From: Lignipirellula cremea
Lineage (GTDB): Bacteria > Planctomycetota > Planctomycetia > Pirellulales > Pirellulaceae
NCBI RefSeq assembly: GCF_007751035.1
Contig: NZ_CP036433.1
Span: 7,545,001 to 7,609,000 of the forward strand
Reading direction: 5' to 3'
DNA length: 64,000 nucleotides
The position numbers were made by a program, and so were the translations under genes. Below the pieces are notes generated by a model, which saw only the letters and a list, made by a program, of their open reading frames with translations, searched no databases and was not told the DNA's origin. Below are positions 35,010 through 44,390 of this stretch, piece by piece (positions within the stretch are counted from its first letter, which is position 1; each line of letters opens with the position of its first letter).

Positions 35010-36515
35010 TTACTTCTTCACCGTCGTATGCAACACCTTGCCGTGCTCGTCGTGCCAGATGAACGACAGCATGGCGGGCTGTTCGCCGGCGGCAGGTTCT
35101 GTCTCGACCAGGAGGTAGCCGCCGGATCGGGGCGTCTGGTAATAAGGCTGGCGGATGAGGGCTTGGGGGTCGGTCGACTTGGGGTCGCCCGGCTTGCGGC
35201 CCAGCCGGGAGTTGGCGTCGACCAGGGCGCCGCAGGAGAACTCTTCGATGCCGGTGCTATCGACCGAGTGGTACTGCCAGTGGCGATCGCCGCAGACGAT
35301 ATAAAAGTTCTTCTGGTCCAGGCCAGACTTTTTCAGCCAGGCAAAAAAGGCGTCCCGCTCGTGCTGGAAGCCGCCGACATCGCAGTGGTTGTCGGTCTTC
35401 CGCAGATCGTCAGGCCCGATCATCGGCGTGGGCGAAATGAGAATCTTGAACTTCGCGTCGCTCGCCGCCAGCGTCTCTTTCAGCCAGGCCGTCTGCTCGG
35501 CGCCCCAGATCGTTTTGCCCGGACCGTCCTCCATGGCGTTGGGGCTGCGGTACAGGCGATTCTCGACCAACCATATCTGCAGGTCGCGGCTGACCCGGTG
35601 CGTGCGGTAGGTCTTTACTTTCTCGTCGCCCATCGGACCATACGGCAGCTGCTCCAGCATGACCCGGCGACCCGTGGCCGGCGAGGGCAGATAGTCGCCG
35701 CTGTTGTCGCCGTCGTTGACGCGGTAGTCGTGGTCGTCGATCTCCCAGTAAGTCGGCACGGCGGCGAACAGATCGCGGAAGCGGGGCTGCACGAACTGCT
35801 GATGCCATTTCTTCCGCATCTCCGGTAACGTTTCCGCCCGCGGTTTGTCGGGCGTGTCGTAATAGACGTTGTCGCCGGTGCCGACGAAAAAGTCGGGCTT
35901 CGCTTTCAGGATCGAAGCCAGGCCCGGATAGCCCAGATGCTTGTCGGGTCCCGCATACGGGGCCGGCAGTTCGGTGTTGTTCTCGATTTTATGCTGCTTG
36001 AGATCGATCGCCGGGTCGCCATGGAACTTGGCGTAGTTCATCCCCGTGACGACCACAAAGCGAACCTTCTCATCCGCCTCGGCGCCAGGCAGCGTTTTGA
36101 AATAAGCGACGGGCCCCAAGGGGCTGTCGCCAGCAGGGCGAAAGGTCGTATCACACCGATACTTTGTCCCCGGCTTCAGGTTCTGGAATTGCACCCGCAC
36201 GATAAAGTCATGATCCGCAACTGCTGCGGCCTCTTTGATCACTGCTTGCGGCTTTGCGGATTGGGGGCCAATCTCCGTCAATCGAAACACCATTTCGCCC
36301 GCTTTGCCCGGCAGATCGCCGTCGACCAGCTTGTCGGTTTTTGTCAGGCGCACCTGAACGAGCGCGGTCGTGGAAGTCACCTCTCCCACCAGGATTCCCT
36401 GACCTGCAAAGAGCAGCGGTCCATGCTGCGCCAGACAAGGACTGGCCAGCAGGAGCAGCGTCAGCAGAACGCCGCTGGCTGCCAGGAAAACCGGACGAAC
36501 GATTGCATCTCGCAT
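35010..36515 (-). CDS. PhoD-like secreted alkaline phosphatase/phosphodiesterase
   Basis: 501 residues with an N-terminal signal peptide ('[15 protein letters not shown]'). A fibronectin-like N-terminal domain (about 35-140) precedes the metallophosphoesterase domain. PhoD metal-site motifs are '[12 protein letters not shown]', '[15 protein letters not shown]' and '[12 protein letters not shown]'. PhoD enzymes release phosphate from organic esters at the cell surface, using Fe and Ca. A GAGGT ribosome-binding site sits six bases before the ATG. A 275-bp gap separates it from the divergent lipid kinase gene. Confidence 0.9.
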   Translation of the reverse strand: MRDAIVRPVFLAASGVLLTLLLLASPCLAQHGPLLFAGQGILVGEVTSTTALVQVRLTKTDKLVDGDLPGKAGEMVFRLTEIGPQSAKPQAVIKEAAAVADHDFIVRVQFQNLKPGTKYRCDTTFRPAGDSPLGPVAYFKTLPGAEADEKVRFVVVTGMNYAKFHGDPAIDLKQHKIENNTELPAPYAGPDKHLGYPGLASILKAKPDFFVGTGDNVYYDTPDKPRAETLPEMRKKWHQQFVQPRFRDLFAAVPTYWEIDDHDYRVNDGDNSGDYLPSPATGRRVMLEQLPYGPMGDEKVKTYRTHRVSRDLQIWLVENRLYRSPNAMEDGPGKTIWGAEQTAWLKETLAASDAKFKILISPTPMIGPDDLRKTDNHCDVGGFQHERDAFFAWLKKSGLDQKNFYIVCGDRHWQYHSVDSTGIEEFSCGALVDANSRLGRKPGDPKSTDPQALIRQPYYQTPRSGGYLLVETEPAAGEQPAMLSFIWHDEHGKVLHTTVKK

Positions 36516-36790
36516 GAAGAAACCTCAAGTTGACGGAGCAGCAGGACAGGAGACTGGGCAACGGCCGGGGAAACGGTCCATCGTAAGCGATCTTGACGAC
36601 GGGGTCGAACAGGCAGACTATCCCAACAGGGCCGGCCCGATCTCTCTGGCGGACGTCCTGGGAAATCGCCCATTTCCAACTCTACGTTACCCGCACCGGG
36701 ATGCGGCCAGCCACCTGACAGGACGGCGCCGTTTTGCAACAATACACAGACTGGCCGCCCGGTCGATCGCTTCTCTTTTGTATCCGCCCC

Positions 36791-37771
36791 ATGGCTTCAC
36801 GCACCTTTCATTTTCCGTCGCCCGACGCCCGCAAGGTGATCGTTTCGGCCAATCCCAAGGCCGGCGCTCGTTCGGGGCGGCCGCAGATCGATGCCGTGTC
36901 CGCCCAGTTAACGGCCCGCGGCTTTGATGTGGAAACGGCGACCGATATCGATCACGTCGCCGCGCAGGCCGTCCGCTGGCAGGAATCGGGCCAGCTCCGC
37001 TGCGTGGTCGCCGCCGGAGGAGACGGCACGGTGGCGCTCGTCGCCAATCGCACCCCGCCGGGAACCCCGCTGGCCATTTTACCGCTGGGGACCGAGAATC
37101 TGCTGGCCCGTTATTTGGGCGTGTCGCCTGATCCGGGCCGGCTGTGCGACCTGATCGAACACAGCGGCACGGTCCAGCTGGACGCCGGGCTGGCGGACGG
37201 GCGGATTTTCCTGCTGATGGTCAGCTGCGGATTCGACGCCGAAGTCGTCCGCAGGCTGCACCAGGAGCGATCCGGCCACATCCATCATTTGTCGTACGCC
37301 AAACCAATTCTCGATTCGATCCGTACATACCAGTATCCCGAAGTGCGCGTGATCCGCGATCCCCAGGCGGCTTCCTCGGACTCGTCGCAAACCCAGGCCC
37401 GCTGGGTATTTGTGGCGAACTTGCCGCGATACGCCGGGGGGTTACAGATTTTGCCGCAAGCAGACGGATCCGACGGCCTGCTGGATGTTTGTACGTTTCG
37501 CGAAGGCTCTTTGATTTCTGGCCTGGTATATTTGGCGGGAATTTTGTTCGGCCAGCATGCCTCGTGGGAAGGGTGCGAGATGCAGCAACTGCGGCGGGTT
37601 CGCCTGGAGCCTCTCGATCCCCAGCGGGACGTGCCGTACCAGCTGGACGGCGACCCCGGCGGATTTCTGCCGGTTGAGATCGAAATTTTGCCCGAACGGC
37701 TCACCCTGATTACCCCTCAGGCCTGGGCCCAGACGCACGGATTTGAAACCACCCCCGCCGCCGGCGCCTGA
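36791..37771 (+). CDS. Diacylglycerol/sphingosine kinase-like lipid kinase family protein
   Basis: 326 residues. The DAGK catalytic domain opens with '[14 protein letters not shown]' and has the nucleotide motif '[15 protein letters not shown]' followed by '[19 protein letters not shown]'. The C-terminal beta-domain contains '[15 protein letters not shown]' and 'YQLDGDPGG'. Such enzymes phosphorylate diacylglycerol, sphingoid bases or other lipids with ATP; the lipid is not known here. The ATG at 36791 is chosen because it matches family N-termini. It begins a rightward run of genes that includes kdsA 47 bp downstream. Confidence 0.87.
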   Translation: MASRTFHFPSPDARKVIVSANPKAGARSGRPQIDAVSAQLTARGFDVETATDIDHVAAQAVRWQESGQLRCVVAAGGDGTVALVANRTPPGTPLAILPLGTENLLARYLGVSPDPGRLCDLIEHSGTVQLDAGLADGRIFLLMVSCGFDAEVVRRLHQERSGHIHHLSYAKPILDSIRTYQYPEVRVIRDPQAASSDSSQTQARWVFVANLPRYAGGLQILPQADGSDGLLDVCTFREGSLISGLVYLAGILFGQHASWEGCEMQQLRRVRLEPLDPQRDVPYQLDGDPGGFLPVEIEILPERLTLITPQAWAQTHGFETTPAAGA

Positions 37772-37818
37772 TCGCGACGGCTCGCCTTCCTGTTATTGAT
37801 GACGAAACGACCTGTTGT

Positions 37819-38652
37819 ATGCCTGCCAATAATCCCGCCCGGGTTGGACCCTATCTATGCGGCCCTGGCCAGCCCTTGCTGGTGATCGCCGGGCCGTGCG
37901 TGCTGGAGTCGGAGCGTCTCACGCTGGAGATCGCCGGCCGGCTGCAGGAAATGGCCAGCCGTCTGCCGATCTCGCTCGTCTTCAAGGCCTCGTTCGACAA
38001 AGCCAATCGCACCAGCCTGGGTTCTTACCGCGGACTGGGGATGGAAGAAGGTCTGACCCTGCTGGCCAAAGCAGCGGCCGAAACGGGGCTGCCCGTCACG
38101 ACCGATATCCACGAATCGCACCAGGCGGCTCCGGTCGCCCAGGTGTGCGACCTGCTGCAGATCCCGGCGTTCCTGGCCCGGCAGACCGACCTGCTGATCG
38201 CGGCCGCGGAAACGGGCAAGGCCGTGAATGTCAAAAAGGGCCAGTTCCTGGCGCCTGGCGATATGCTGCACGTGCTGAACAAGCTGGTCGCCGCCGGGGC
38301 CGAGAATGTCATGCTGTGCGAACGCGGCACCTTTTTTGGTTACGGACGCCTGGTCAACGACATGCGAGCCCTCCCGCAGATGCGGCAGTTTGGCGTGCCG
38401 GTCGTCTTCGACGCCACCCATAGCGTACAGGAGCCGGGCGGTCTGGGCGGAGCCACCGGCGGCCAGCGTGAAATGGTCGAACCACTAGCCCGGGCCGCCA
38501 TCGCCATCGGCATCGACGCCCTGTTTCTGGAAACGCACCCCGATCCGGACACCTCCCCCAGCGACGGCCCAAACATGATTCCGCTGGACCAGCTGGAAGC
38601 CCTGCTCAACCGCCTGCTCCAGATTCGCGCCGTCGTCGAAACCTGGAATTAA
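37819..38652 (+). CDS. kdsA: 3-deoxy-8-phosphooctulonate synthase (KDO-8-phosphate synthase)
   Basis: 277 residues, the normal KdsA length. It condenses phosphoenolpyruvate with arabinose-5-phosphate to make KDO-8-phosphate for lipopolysaccharide. Signatures are '[10 protein letters not shown]', '[12 protein letters not shown]', 'TTDIHES', 'AVNVKKGQF', '[10 protein letters not shown]' and '[10 protein letters not shown]'. The presence of KdsA supports a Gram-negative type envelope with an LPS core in this planctomycete. It lies between the lipid kinase gene and a lipoprotein gene, all on the plus strand with gaps of about 46 bp. Confidence 0.95.
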   Translation: MPANNPARVGPYLCGPGQPLLVIAGPCVLESERLTLEIAGRLQEMASRLPISLVFKASFDKANRTSLGSYRGLGMEEGLTLLAKAAAETGLPVTTDIHESHQAAPVAQVCDLLQIPAFLARQTDLLIAAAETGKAVNVKKGQFLAPGDMLHVLNKLVAAGAENVMLCERGTFFGYGRLVNDMRALPQMRQFGVPVVFDATHSVQEPGGLGGATGGQREMVEPLARAAIAIGIDALFLETHPDPDTSPSDGPNMIPLDQLEALLNRLLQIRAVVETWN

Positions 38653-38698
38653 CGCAACAACCAACAACCAAGAACCAACAACCATTGGTCTACCTAAC

Positions 38699-40519
38699 AT
38701 GATGATCGACTCCAGGCGGGGCCAGGGCCGGACCGTCGCAGCGACGCCCTCGATTTTTGCCGCCGTAGCGATGGCTGCCGGTTTGCTGGCCAGCCTTGCC
38801 GGTTGCGGCGATAAGTTCACGCCGGTCGAACGCGGCGAATCGGTGCAGCTGACGGAATCCGGCTCCGAGGACATTTCCACTGCGCTGGATAAACTCGGAC
38901 AGATCGACAAGTCGGATCTGGACCAGCACTGGATCCAGGGGCTTTACGCCGTGCGAAGGTGGCTTGATACGGTCGATCCGCCCGCCGACTGGCGTCCCGA
39001 TCCAATGCTTGATTCCCTGCCGACACAGCTGGCCGAGATGGACGCCGTCGCCAACCTGAGCCAGAAAACGCCGCGCCCCGAAGAGATCGAATACCTGCTG
39101 GAATGCATCTGGGCCCGCGACATCACCCGCTGGGTGCTGTCCGATTTCCAGGACCCCTCGCTCGCGCTCTTTAACGCCCGGGCGGCCGAAGGCTCCGACA
39201 ATGTGTTTGCCGACCGGGAAGAAGACGCCCTGGGGGAAGCCTTGCGGTTGTTTGACTTCACCGTGCGACATGTGCAGCTGGAGCCGCTGCTGGAAGCGCC
39301 GCCGGCGGCTGAGCCGACCGAAGCGCCGGCGCCGACCCGGCTGGTCGATGGGCCGGGCTACATGCAGCCGCCGTGGAAAGCGCTGCTGATGGCGTCGGGC
39401 GACGCCTGGCAACGGTCGCGGGTATTTATCGCCTTGTGCCGGGCCGCCAACATTGACGCGGTGATGCTGGGAATCGCCAGCGAAGAGCCAGGCGGGCCGG
39501 TTCAGCCGTGGCTGGCCGCGGCGGCCGTCCAGGGGCAGCTGTACTTGTTCGACGCCCAGCTGGGCGTCCCGATTCCCGGTCCGCAGCCGCAGTCGATCGC
39601 CACGCTGGCCCAGCTGCAGGCCGACCCGCAGCTGCTCCGCAAGCTCGACATTGGCGGCAGTGAACCGCACGTCTATCCGGTCCAGGCGGCCGACCTGTCG
39701 CGAGTTGTCGCCCTGATCGACGCCCCGGTCGAAAGCCTGTCGATTCGCACCCGCATGATCGAAGACGCCCTGGTGGGCGAGCAGCGTCTCCGCGCGGTGG
39801 TCGATCCGTCCGCCCTGGCCGCACGGATCCAGGCCTGCGAAGGGATCGAAGAGTGCCAGCTGTGGGAGGTTCCCTTCCAGACGACCCTCTACAATGTCGC
39901 CCGGAAAAAACGGGCCGGCGCCGATGAAACGTATCGCCAGGAGAACCTGCGCGACGAGATCATGTATTATGTGGCCAATCTCAGCTGGGGCCGCCGCAAG
40001 CACTTTCGCGGCATTTTCAGCGATGAAGGCGACGACCAGGGCGCCAAGAGCCTGTTCCTGGAGTTACGGCTGCCGGAGACCCGGATCGAACAGCTGCCGG
40101 ACAGCAAGGAACTGCAACGCGCCTACGGGTTCGACCGGAACGCCCCGCGCGACGAAGCCTTGCGGAAGCAGTACATGCAGCTGCAGATTCCCATTCTCCG
40201 CCGGGCCAAGCAGCGCGCCACGCTCTGGCTGGGGCTGGCCCTGTACGATTCGGGCGACTTCAGGTCGGCCGGCAACTGGTTCGATCGGGTCCGCACCGAC
40301 CCTTCCGAGATCGACGTCTGCCGCCAGAGCGCGACCTACAACCTGGGCCGCAGTCTCGAGGCGCAAGGGGAGCCCGCCCTGGCCCGCGACATGTACTATC
40401 TGGACAAAGAATCGCCCCAGCTGCACGGCAATCTGCTCCGAGCGCGGCTACTGATTCTGGCCGAGGACCAGCCCGCTGGCGACGGGTCTGCGGCGGCCCC
40501 TGGCGACCCGGAAAAATGA
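38699..40519 (+). CDS. Lipoprotein with transglutaminase-like and TPR-like regions, unknown function
   Basis: 606 residues. The N-terminus has a lipoprotein signal with lipobox 'LAGC', preceded by a hydrophobic stretch. The middle part contains 'DAWQRSRVFIALCRAANIDAVMLGI', which resembles the Cys-bearing helix of transglutaminase-like proteins. The C-terminal region ('WLGLALYDSGDFRSAGNWFDRV' and 'TYNLGRSLEAQGEPALARDMYYL') looks like tetratricopeptide helices. No matching His or Asp of a transglutaminase triad was located with certainty. It probably acts in the periplasm. The start is at ATGATG; the preceding 46 bp contain AACCAACAACC-type low-complexity sequence. Confidence 0.65.
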   Translation: MMIDSRRGQGRTVAATPSIFAAVAMAAGLLASLAGCGDKFTPVERGESVQLTESGSEDISTALDKLGQIDKSDLDQHWIQGLYAVRRWLDTVDPPADWRPDPMLDSLPTQLAEMDAVANLSQKTPRPEEIEYLLECIWARDITRWVLSDFQDPSLALFNARAAEGSDNVFADREEDALGEALRLFDFTVRHVQLEPLLEAPPAAEPTEAPAPTRLVDGPGYMQPPWKALLMASGDAWQRSRVFIALCRAANIDAVMLGIASEEPGGPVQPWLAAAAVQGQLYLFDAQLGVPIPGPQPQSIATLAQLQADPQLLRKLDIGGSEPHVYPVQAADLSRVVALIDAPVESLSIRTRMIEDALVGEQRLRAVVDPSALAARIQACEGIEECQLWEVPFQTTLYNVARKKRAGADETYRQENLRDEIMYYVANLSWGRRKHFRGIFSDEGDDQGAKSLFLELRLPETRIEQLPDSKELQRAYGFDRNAPRDEALRKQYMQLQIPILRRAKQRATLWLGLALYDSGDFRSAGNWFDRVRTDPSEIDVCRQSATYNLGRSLEAQGEPALARDMYYLDKESPQLHGNLLRARLLILAEDQPAGDGSAAAPGDPEK

Positions 40520-40619
40520 TCTCGGCCCCCCGGAACGGCCTGCCTGGGCCTCTTGCAAACGGCGGCCTGACCGGTCAAGCTAACCCTCTTCGCTTACCGA
40601 CATGATTGAGGGAAACACC

Positions 40620-41369
40620 ATGCAGATCGACATCCGCGAAACCAAGCAGGAAATGGGTGCGCAGGCCGCAGCCGACGGCGCCGCCGCGATCCGTCAAGCG
40701 CTGGCCGAACGGGGGGAAGCGAACGTCATTCTGGCTACGGGCGCATCCCAGTTTGAAATGCTGAGCGAGCTCTGCCAGGCGCCCGACATCGACTGGGGAA
40801 AGGTCTATTTTTTCCATCTCGATGAATACGCGGGCATGCCGATGACGCATGCCGCTTCCTTCCGCAAATACCTGAAAGAGCGGTTCGTCGACAAGCTGCC
40901 CCAGGCCCCGGCCCATTTTGAATACATCGACGCCGAGGCCGACCTGCCGCAGGAGTGCGCCCGGCTGGCCGAGGCCATTGGCCAGCGCCCGATCGATGTC
41001 GCCTTTATCGGCATCGGCGAGAACGCGCATCTGGCCTTTAACGACCCGCCGGCCGACTTTGAAACCGAATCGCCCTACCTGGTGGTCGACCTCGACGACG
41101 CCTGCCGCCGGCAACAGCACGGCGAAGGCTGGTTCCCGACTTTCGACGATGTACCGACCCAGGCCGTGTCCATGTCGATCCGCCACATTTTGAAATCCAA
41201 ACGGATCATTTGCACCGTGCCCGACGAACGGAAGGCGGCCGCCGTCAAGGCTTCCGTCGAAGGCCCCGTTACCCCGGAAAAGCCGGGCTCGATCCTGCAG
41301 CAACACGACCAGACGACGATCTACCTGGACCGCGCCGCCGCATCGCAACTGGCGTCGGCCGCAAAGTAG
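40620..41369 (+). CDS. nagB: Glucosamine-6-phosphate deaminase (NagB-type)
   Basis: 249 residues. It converts glucosamine-6-phosphate to fructose-6-phosphate and ammonia in the amino-sugar catabolic route. The substrate-binding '[14 protein letters not shown]', the catalytic '[10 protein letters not shown]' (Asp-Glu) and '[14 protein letters not shown]' with the catalytic His match the NagB/6-phosphogluconolactonase family, closer to NagB. A GAGGGA ribosome-binding site seven bases before the ATG at 40620 favours it over the ATG at 40602. Its stop codon lies inside a GTAGTGGAC-family inverted repeat. Confidence 0.88.
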   Translation: MQIDIRETKQEMGAQAAADGAAAIRQALAERGEANVILATGASQFEMLSELCQAPDIDWGKVYFFHLDEYAGMPMTHAASFRKYLKERFVDKLPQAPAHFEYIDAEADLPQECARLAEAIGQRPIDVAFIGIGENAHLAFNDPPADFETESPYLVVDLDDACRRQQHGEGWFPTFDDVPTQAVSMSIRHILKSKRIICTVPDERKAAAVKASVEGPVTPEKPGSILQQHDQTTIYLDRAAASQLASAAK

Positions 41370-41430
41370 TGGACTTGGCCACAAGTCCCTTTCCCCCCAC
41401 AAGTCCCTGCGGACTTGAGGCCAGGTCCAC
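41366..41430. repeat. GTAGTGGAC-family inverted repeat after nagB
   Basis: Arms 41369-41388 (GTGGACTTGGCCACAAGTCC) and 41411-41430 are inverted repeats matching at 18 of 20 positions, with a second inner AAGTCC/GGACTT pair. The left end (GTAGTGG from 41366) includes the nagB stop codon. It is the same family as the element at 6979-7094 and may serve as a terminator. Confidence 0.65.
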
Positions 41431-41543
41431 AATGTTGGACCTGAAAACAACGCACGAGTGATCAAGGGCGGTTGCCCGCATTGATATTTTTCGGCGTCGG
41501 ATTTTTTGGCGTCTCCGTCCGCATCCCCACCCGTATTGAGAGC

Positions 41544-42560
41544 ATGATGGCCGAACAAGCCACTGTCATTTTGTCGGGCTTCGCCGATGAAGCCGCTAAC
41601 CAGAAAACGGCCGAACAGCAGTTTTCCGCCTTCGCCGCCCTGGGACTGCAGTTCTATACGATTCGCTTTGTCGATGTCGGCAACGGCGTGAAGAACGTGA
41701 TGGAACTGACCACCGCCGAAGTCACCAAACTTCGGCATCTGGAAGACGAATACGGCTTGAACGTATCGTCGATCGGGTCGCCCATCGGCAAGGTCAAACT
41801 GCTCGATGTCGACGACAAGTCGAAAAACCGGTACGTCCCTTTCGCCCAGTACCTGGAGAAAGACGTCGCCAAAGCGTGCGAATTGGCGCATGCCTTTGAG
41901 ACGAAGCTGATCCGCGGCTTCTCGTTCTATCATCCCCGCGGCGCCGACCCCCGGGAGCACCTGTCGCAGGTCGTCGATCAGCTGGGGCAGATCGCCGAGG
42001 CTTGCCATCGCAGCGACCTGACCTTTGGCCTGGAAGTCGAAGCGAACCTGGTTGGCCAAAGCGGCGACCTGCTGGCCGATATTCACAAGCAGGTGAACCA
42101 CCCGGCCCTGGTCCTGATCTTCGACGCCGGCAATATCGTCAGCCAGGGCTGCCCGCCCGACGAAGTCTTCGCCCAGTACGAAGCGATGAAGCCCGGCATG
42201 GGCTGGATGCATATCAAGGACTACCGTTTCCCGCAGCCGATGGTGAAGGTCGAGCACGTCAACGAGGAAATGCTCAAGCACTTTGTGCCGGCCGACCTGG
42301 GCGACAGCGCCCACGAACGCATCCTGCGCGATTTTAAAACCATGCTGCCGGGACTGACTGCCCACCTGCAGCGCCGCGGCGTGCCGGGGGTGTTCCTGGA
42401 CCTGGAACCGCATGTCAAAGGCGGCGGCCAGTTCGGCGGCTTCAGCGGTCCCGACGGTATGGGCGTCGCTTTGCGGGGACTTTGCCGCGTGCTGGACTAT
42501 GTCGGTATTAACTACCATCTGCGCGATTTCGACGACATCCAGGACGCCCGCGGTTTCTAG
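41544..42560 (+). CDS. Sugar phosphate isomerase/epimerase (xylose isomerase-like TIM barrel)
   Basis: 338 residues. The AP-endonuclease-2/xylose-isomerase-like barrel shows in 'ILSGFADEA', 'FYTIRFVDVGNG', 'LIRGFSFYHPRG', 'LTFGLEVEANLVGQSG', 'LVLIFDAGNI', 'GWMHIKDYRF' and 'GVFLDLEPHV', which provide the metal-site Glu, Asp, His and Glu expected of the family. The exact sugar is unknown. It follows nagB on the same strand, so a shared role in amino-sugar or carbohydrate use is possible. The start is at ATG 41544 (ATGATG); the upstream frame is not supported. Confidence 0.82.
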   Translation: MMAEQATVILSGFADEAANQKTAEQQFSAFAALGLQFYTIRFVDVGNGVKNVMELTTAEVTKLRHLEDEYGLNVSSIGSPIGKVKLLDVDDKSKNRYVPFAQYLEKDVAKACELAHAFETKLIRGFSFYHPRGADPREHLSQVVDQLGQIAEACHRSDLTFGLEVEANLVGQSGDLLADIHKQVNHPALVLIFDAGNIVSQGCPPDEVFAQYEAMKPGMGWMHIKDYRFPQPMVKVEHVNEEMLKHFVPADLGDSAHERILRDFKTMLPGLTAHLQRRGVPGVFLDLEPHVKGGGQFGGFSGPDGMGVALRGLCRVLDYVGINYHLRDFDDIQDARGF

Positions 42561-42680
42561 AAGCTCCCAGACGGCAAGATCTGGTTTTTGGTTTGCCGCA
42601 GCGCCCCCCGATCGCTGCGGCAATGGACCCCTTTGGCCAACTCGGCGGGATGGCCGCGGCGCACTTACTGCTTAGCCCCC

Positions 42681-44180
42681 ATGACCCATTATCCGTCTTT
42701 TGCCGCCTTTGAAAAACTGGCGGCCGCCTACGACATGGTTCCCGTTTGTCGCCGGCTGATCAGCGATACGCTGACGCCCGTCACGGCGTTCCATCGAATT
42801 GACCAGGGCGGTCCGGCCTGCCTGTTTGAAAGCGTTGTCGGCGGCGAAAAAGTCGGCCGCTACAGCTTTCTGGCGGCGGAGCCTTTTCTCACCCTGTCCG
42901 CCCGGGGACCGCATGTGGAGATCGCCACCGCCGACGGCCAGGTGGAAGAGATCGAATGCGACAACCCGCTCAACGAACTGCGCCTGCGACTGAGCGAAGT
43001 GAAGGTCGCCCACCTGGAGAGCCTGCCGCCCTTTACCGGCGGGGCCGTGGGCTATGCGGCATACGACGTGATCCGTTACGTCGAAGACCTGCCCGACGCC
43101 CCCGCTGACGATCGCAACCTGCCCGACTTGTCGTTTGCCTTTTACGATCAAATGATCGTTTTTGATAACGTCAACAAAACGGCGACCGTGATCGCCATGG
43201 CCCGCACCGACGATTCCGACGGGGAAGCGGAAACGGCCTACCAGAGCGCCTGCCAGCGGGTCGACGACCTGGTTGCGCTGCTCTCCACCCCCAACGACAA
43301 ACTCCAGCCGGCCGATATTGAAACAGGCGGCGAGTTGAAGCTTCCCTCCCGGTCCAACTTTACCCAGCCGGAATTTGAAGCGGCCGTCCGCCGCTGCGTC
43401 GAATATATCGAAGCGGGCGACATTTTCCAGGTCGTCATCAGCCAGCGGTTTGAAGTCGATATCACGGCCGATCCGTTCGAAATCTACCGCACCCTGCGGG
43501 TGGTGAACCCCAGCCCGTTCATGTTCTTCCTCCGCACGCCGGAAACCGTGCTGGTCGGCAGTTCCCCGGAAATCATGTGCCGGGTGGTCGACAACCGCGT
43601 CACCGTGCGGCCGCTGGCCGGCACCCGTCCCCGCGGAGCCAATGAACAGGAAGACCGGCGCCTGGCCGAAGAACTGCTGAACGATCCGAAAGAACGGGCC
43701 GAGCATGTCATGCTGGTCGACCTGGGCCGGAACGATGTGGGCCGGGTGTCCAAGTTTGGCGCCGTGGAACTGACCGACGTCATGACGGTCGAGCGGTACA
43801 GCCACGTGATGCACATCTCGTCCAACGTCAACGGCGAACTGCGGGACGACTGCGACGCCTTTGATGCGCTGCTGGCCAGCCTGCCGGCGGGCACCGTCAG
43901 CGGGGCGCCGAAGGTGCGGGCAATGCAGATCATCGACGAGTTGGAGCCCCATCGCCGCGGTCCGTACGCCGGGGCGGTCGGCTATTTCGACTACAGCGGC
44001 AACATGGATACGTGCATCGCCTTGCGGACGCTCGTCATCCAGAACGGCAAGGCGTACGTGCAAGCCGGCGCCGGCATCGTCGCCGACAGCGACCCGACGC
44101 TCGAGTACCAGGAAACCCTCAACAAGGCCCGCGGCCTGCTCAAAGCGATCGAAATCACCGAACGCCGCACCCAGAAATAA
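42681..44180 (+). CDS. trpE: Anthranilate synthase component I
   Basis: 499 residues, the usual TrpE length. It converts chorismate to anthranilate with ammonia or a glutamine amidotransferase partner, the first step of tryptophan synthesis. The regulatory-site region 'CLFESVVGGEKVGRYSFLA' and the catalytic segments 'YIEAGDIFQVVISQRFEV', 'VRPLAGTRPRGANEQED', 'RAEHVMLVDLGRNDVGRV' and 'LPAGTVSGAPKVRAMQIIDELE' are characteristic of the family. PabB is the alternative, but the N-terminal 'ES' region fits TrpE. trpG is not adjacent. The start at 42681 matches family N-termini. Confidence 0.92.
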   Translation: MTHYPSFAAFEKLAAAYDMVPVCRRLISDTLTPVTAFHRIDQGGPACLFESVVGGEKVGRYSFLAAEPFLTLSARGPHVEIATADGQVEEIECDNPLNELRLRLSEVKVAHLESLPPFTGGAVGYAAYDVIRYVEDLPDAPADDRNLPDLSFAFYDQMIVFDNVNKTATVIAMARTDDSDGEAETAYQSACQRVDDLVALLSTPNDKLQPADIETGGELKLPSRSNFTQPEFEAAVRRCVEYIEAGDIFQVVISQRFEVDITADPFEIYRTLRVVNPSPFMFFLRTPETVLVGSSPEIMCRVVDNRVTVRPLAGTRPRGANEQEDRRLAEELLNDPKERAEHVMLVDLGRNDVGRVSKFGAVELTDVMTVERYSHVMHISSNVNGELRDDCDAFDALLASLPAGTVSGAPKVRAMQIIDELEPHRRGPYAGAVGYFDYSGNMDTCIALRTLVIQNGKAYVQAGAGIVADSDPTLEYQETLNKARGLLKAIEITERRTQK

Positions 44181-44390
44181 CAGCGGGAAAACCTGGCATC
44201 GAGAGCAGAGAAGGCGACGATCAACAAGCTAGAAGAGGGAGTTTTTCGCGTCGCAGGAGGGCCGCCGCTGCGAATCTGGCGCTCTTTATTTCCTTCCCCA
44301 CAGACCTTCCGCCACGCAGGCGATCCGCCTGACTTCCGCCAGTGTCCTCTCTGCGGGGAACACTTTTTCTGGAAGGCGTTCAGAACTGCT

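Noticed and set aside
38690-40003. 437-codon open frame on the minus strand
   Set aside because: Antisense to the lipoprotein gene and Arg/Gln-rich; the plus-strand protein has a lipobox and a coherent architecture.
40575-42623. 682-codon open frame on the minus strand
   Set aside because: It is antisense to nagB and the sugar isomerase, both of which have clear family motifs.
42672-44063. 463-codon open frame on the minus strand
   Set aside because: Antisense to trpE; no motif.
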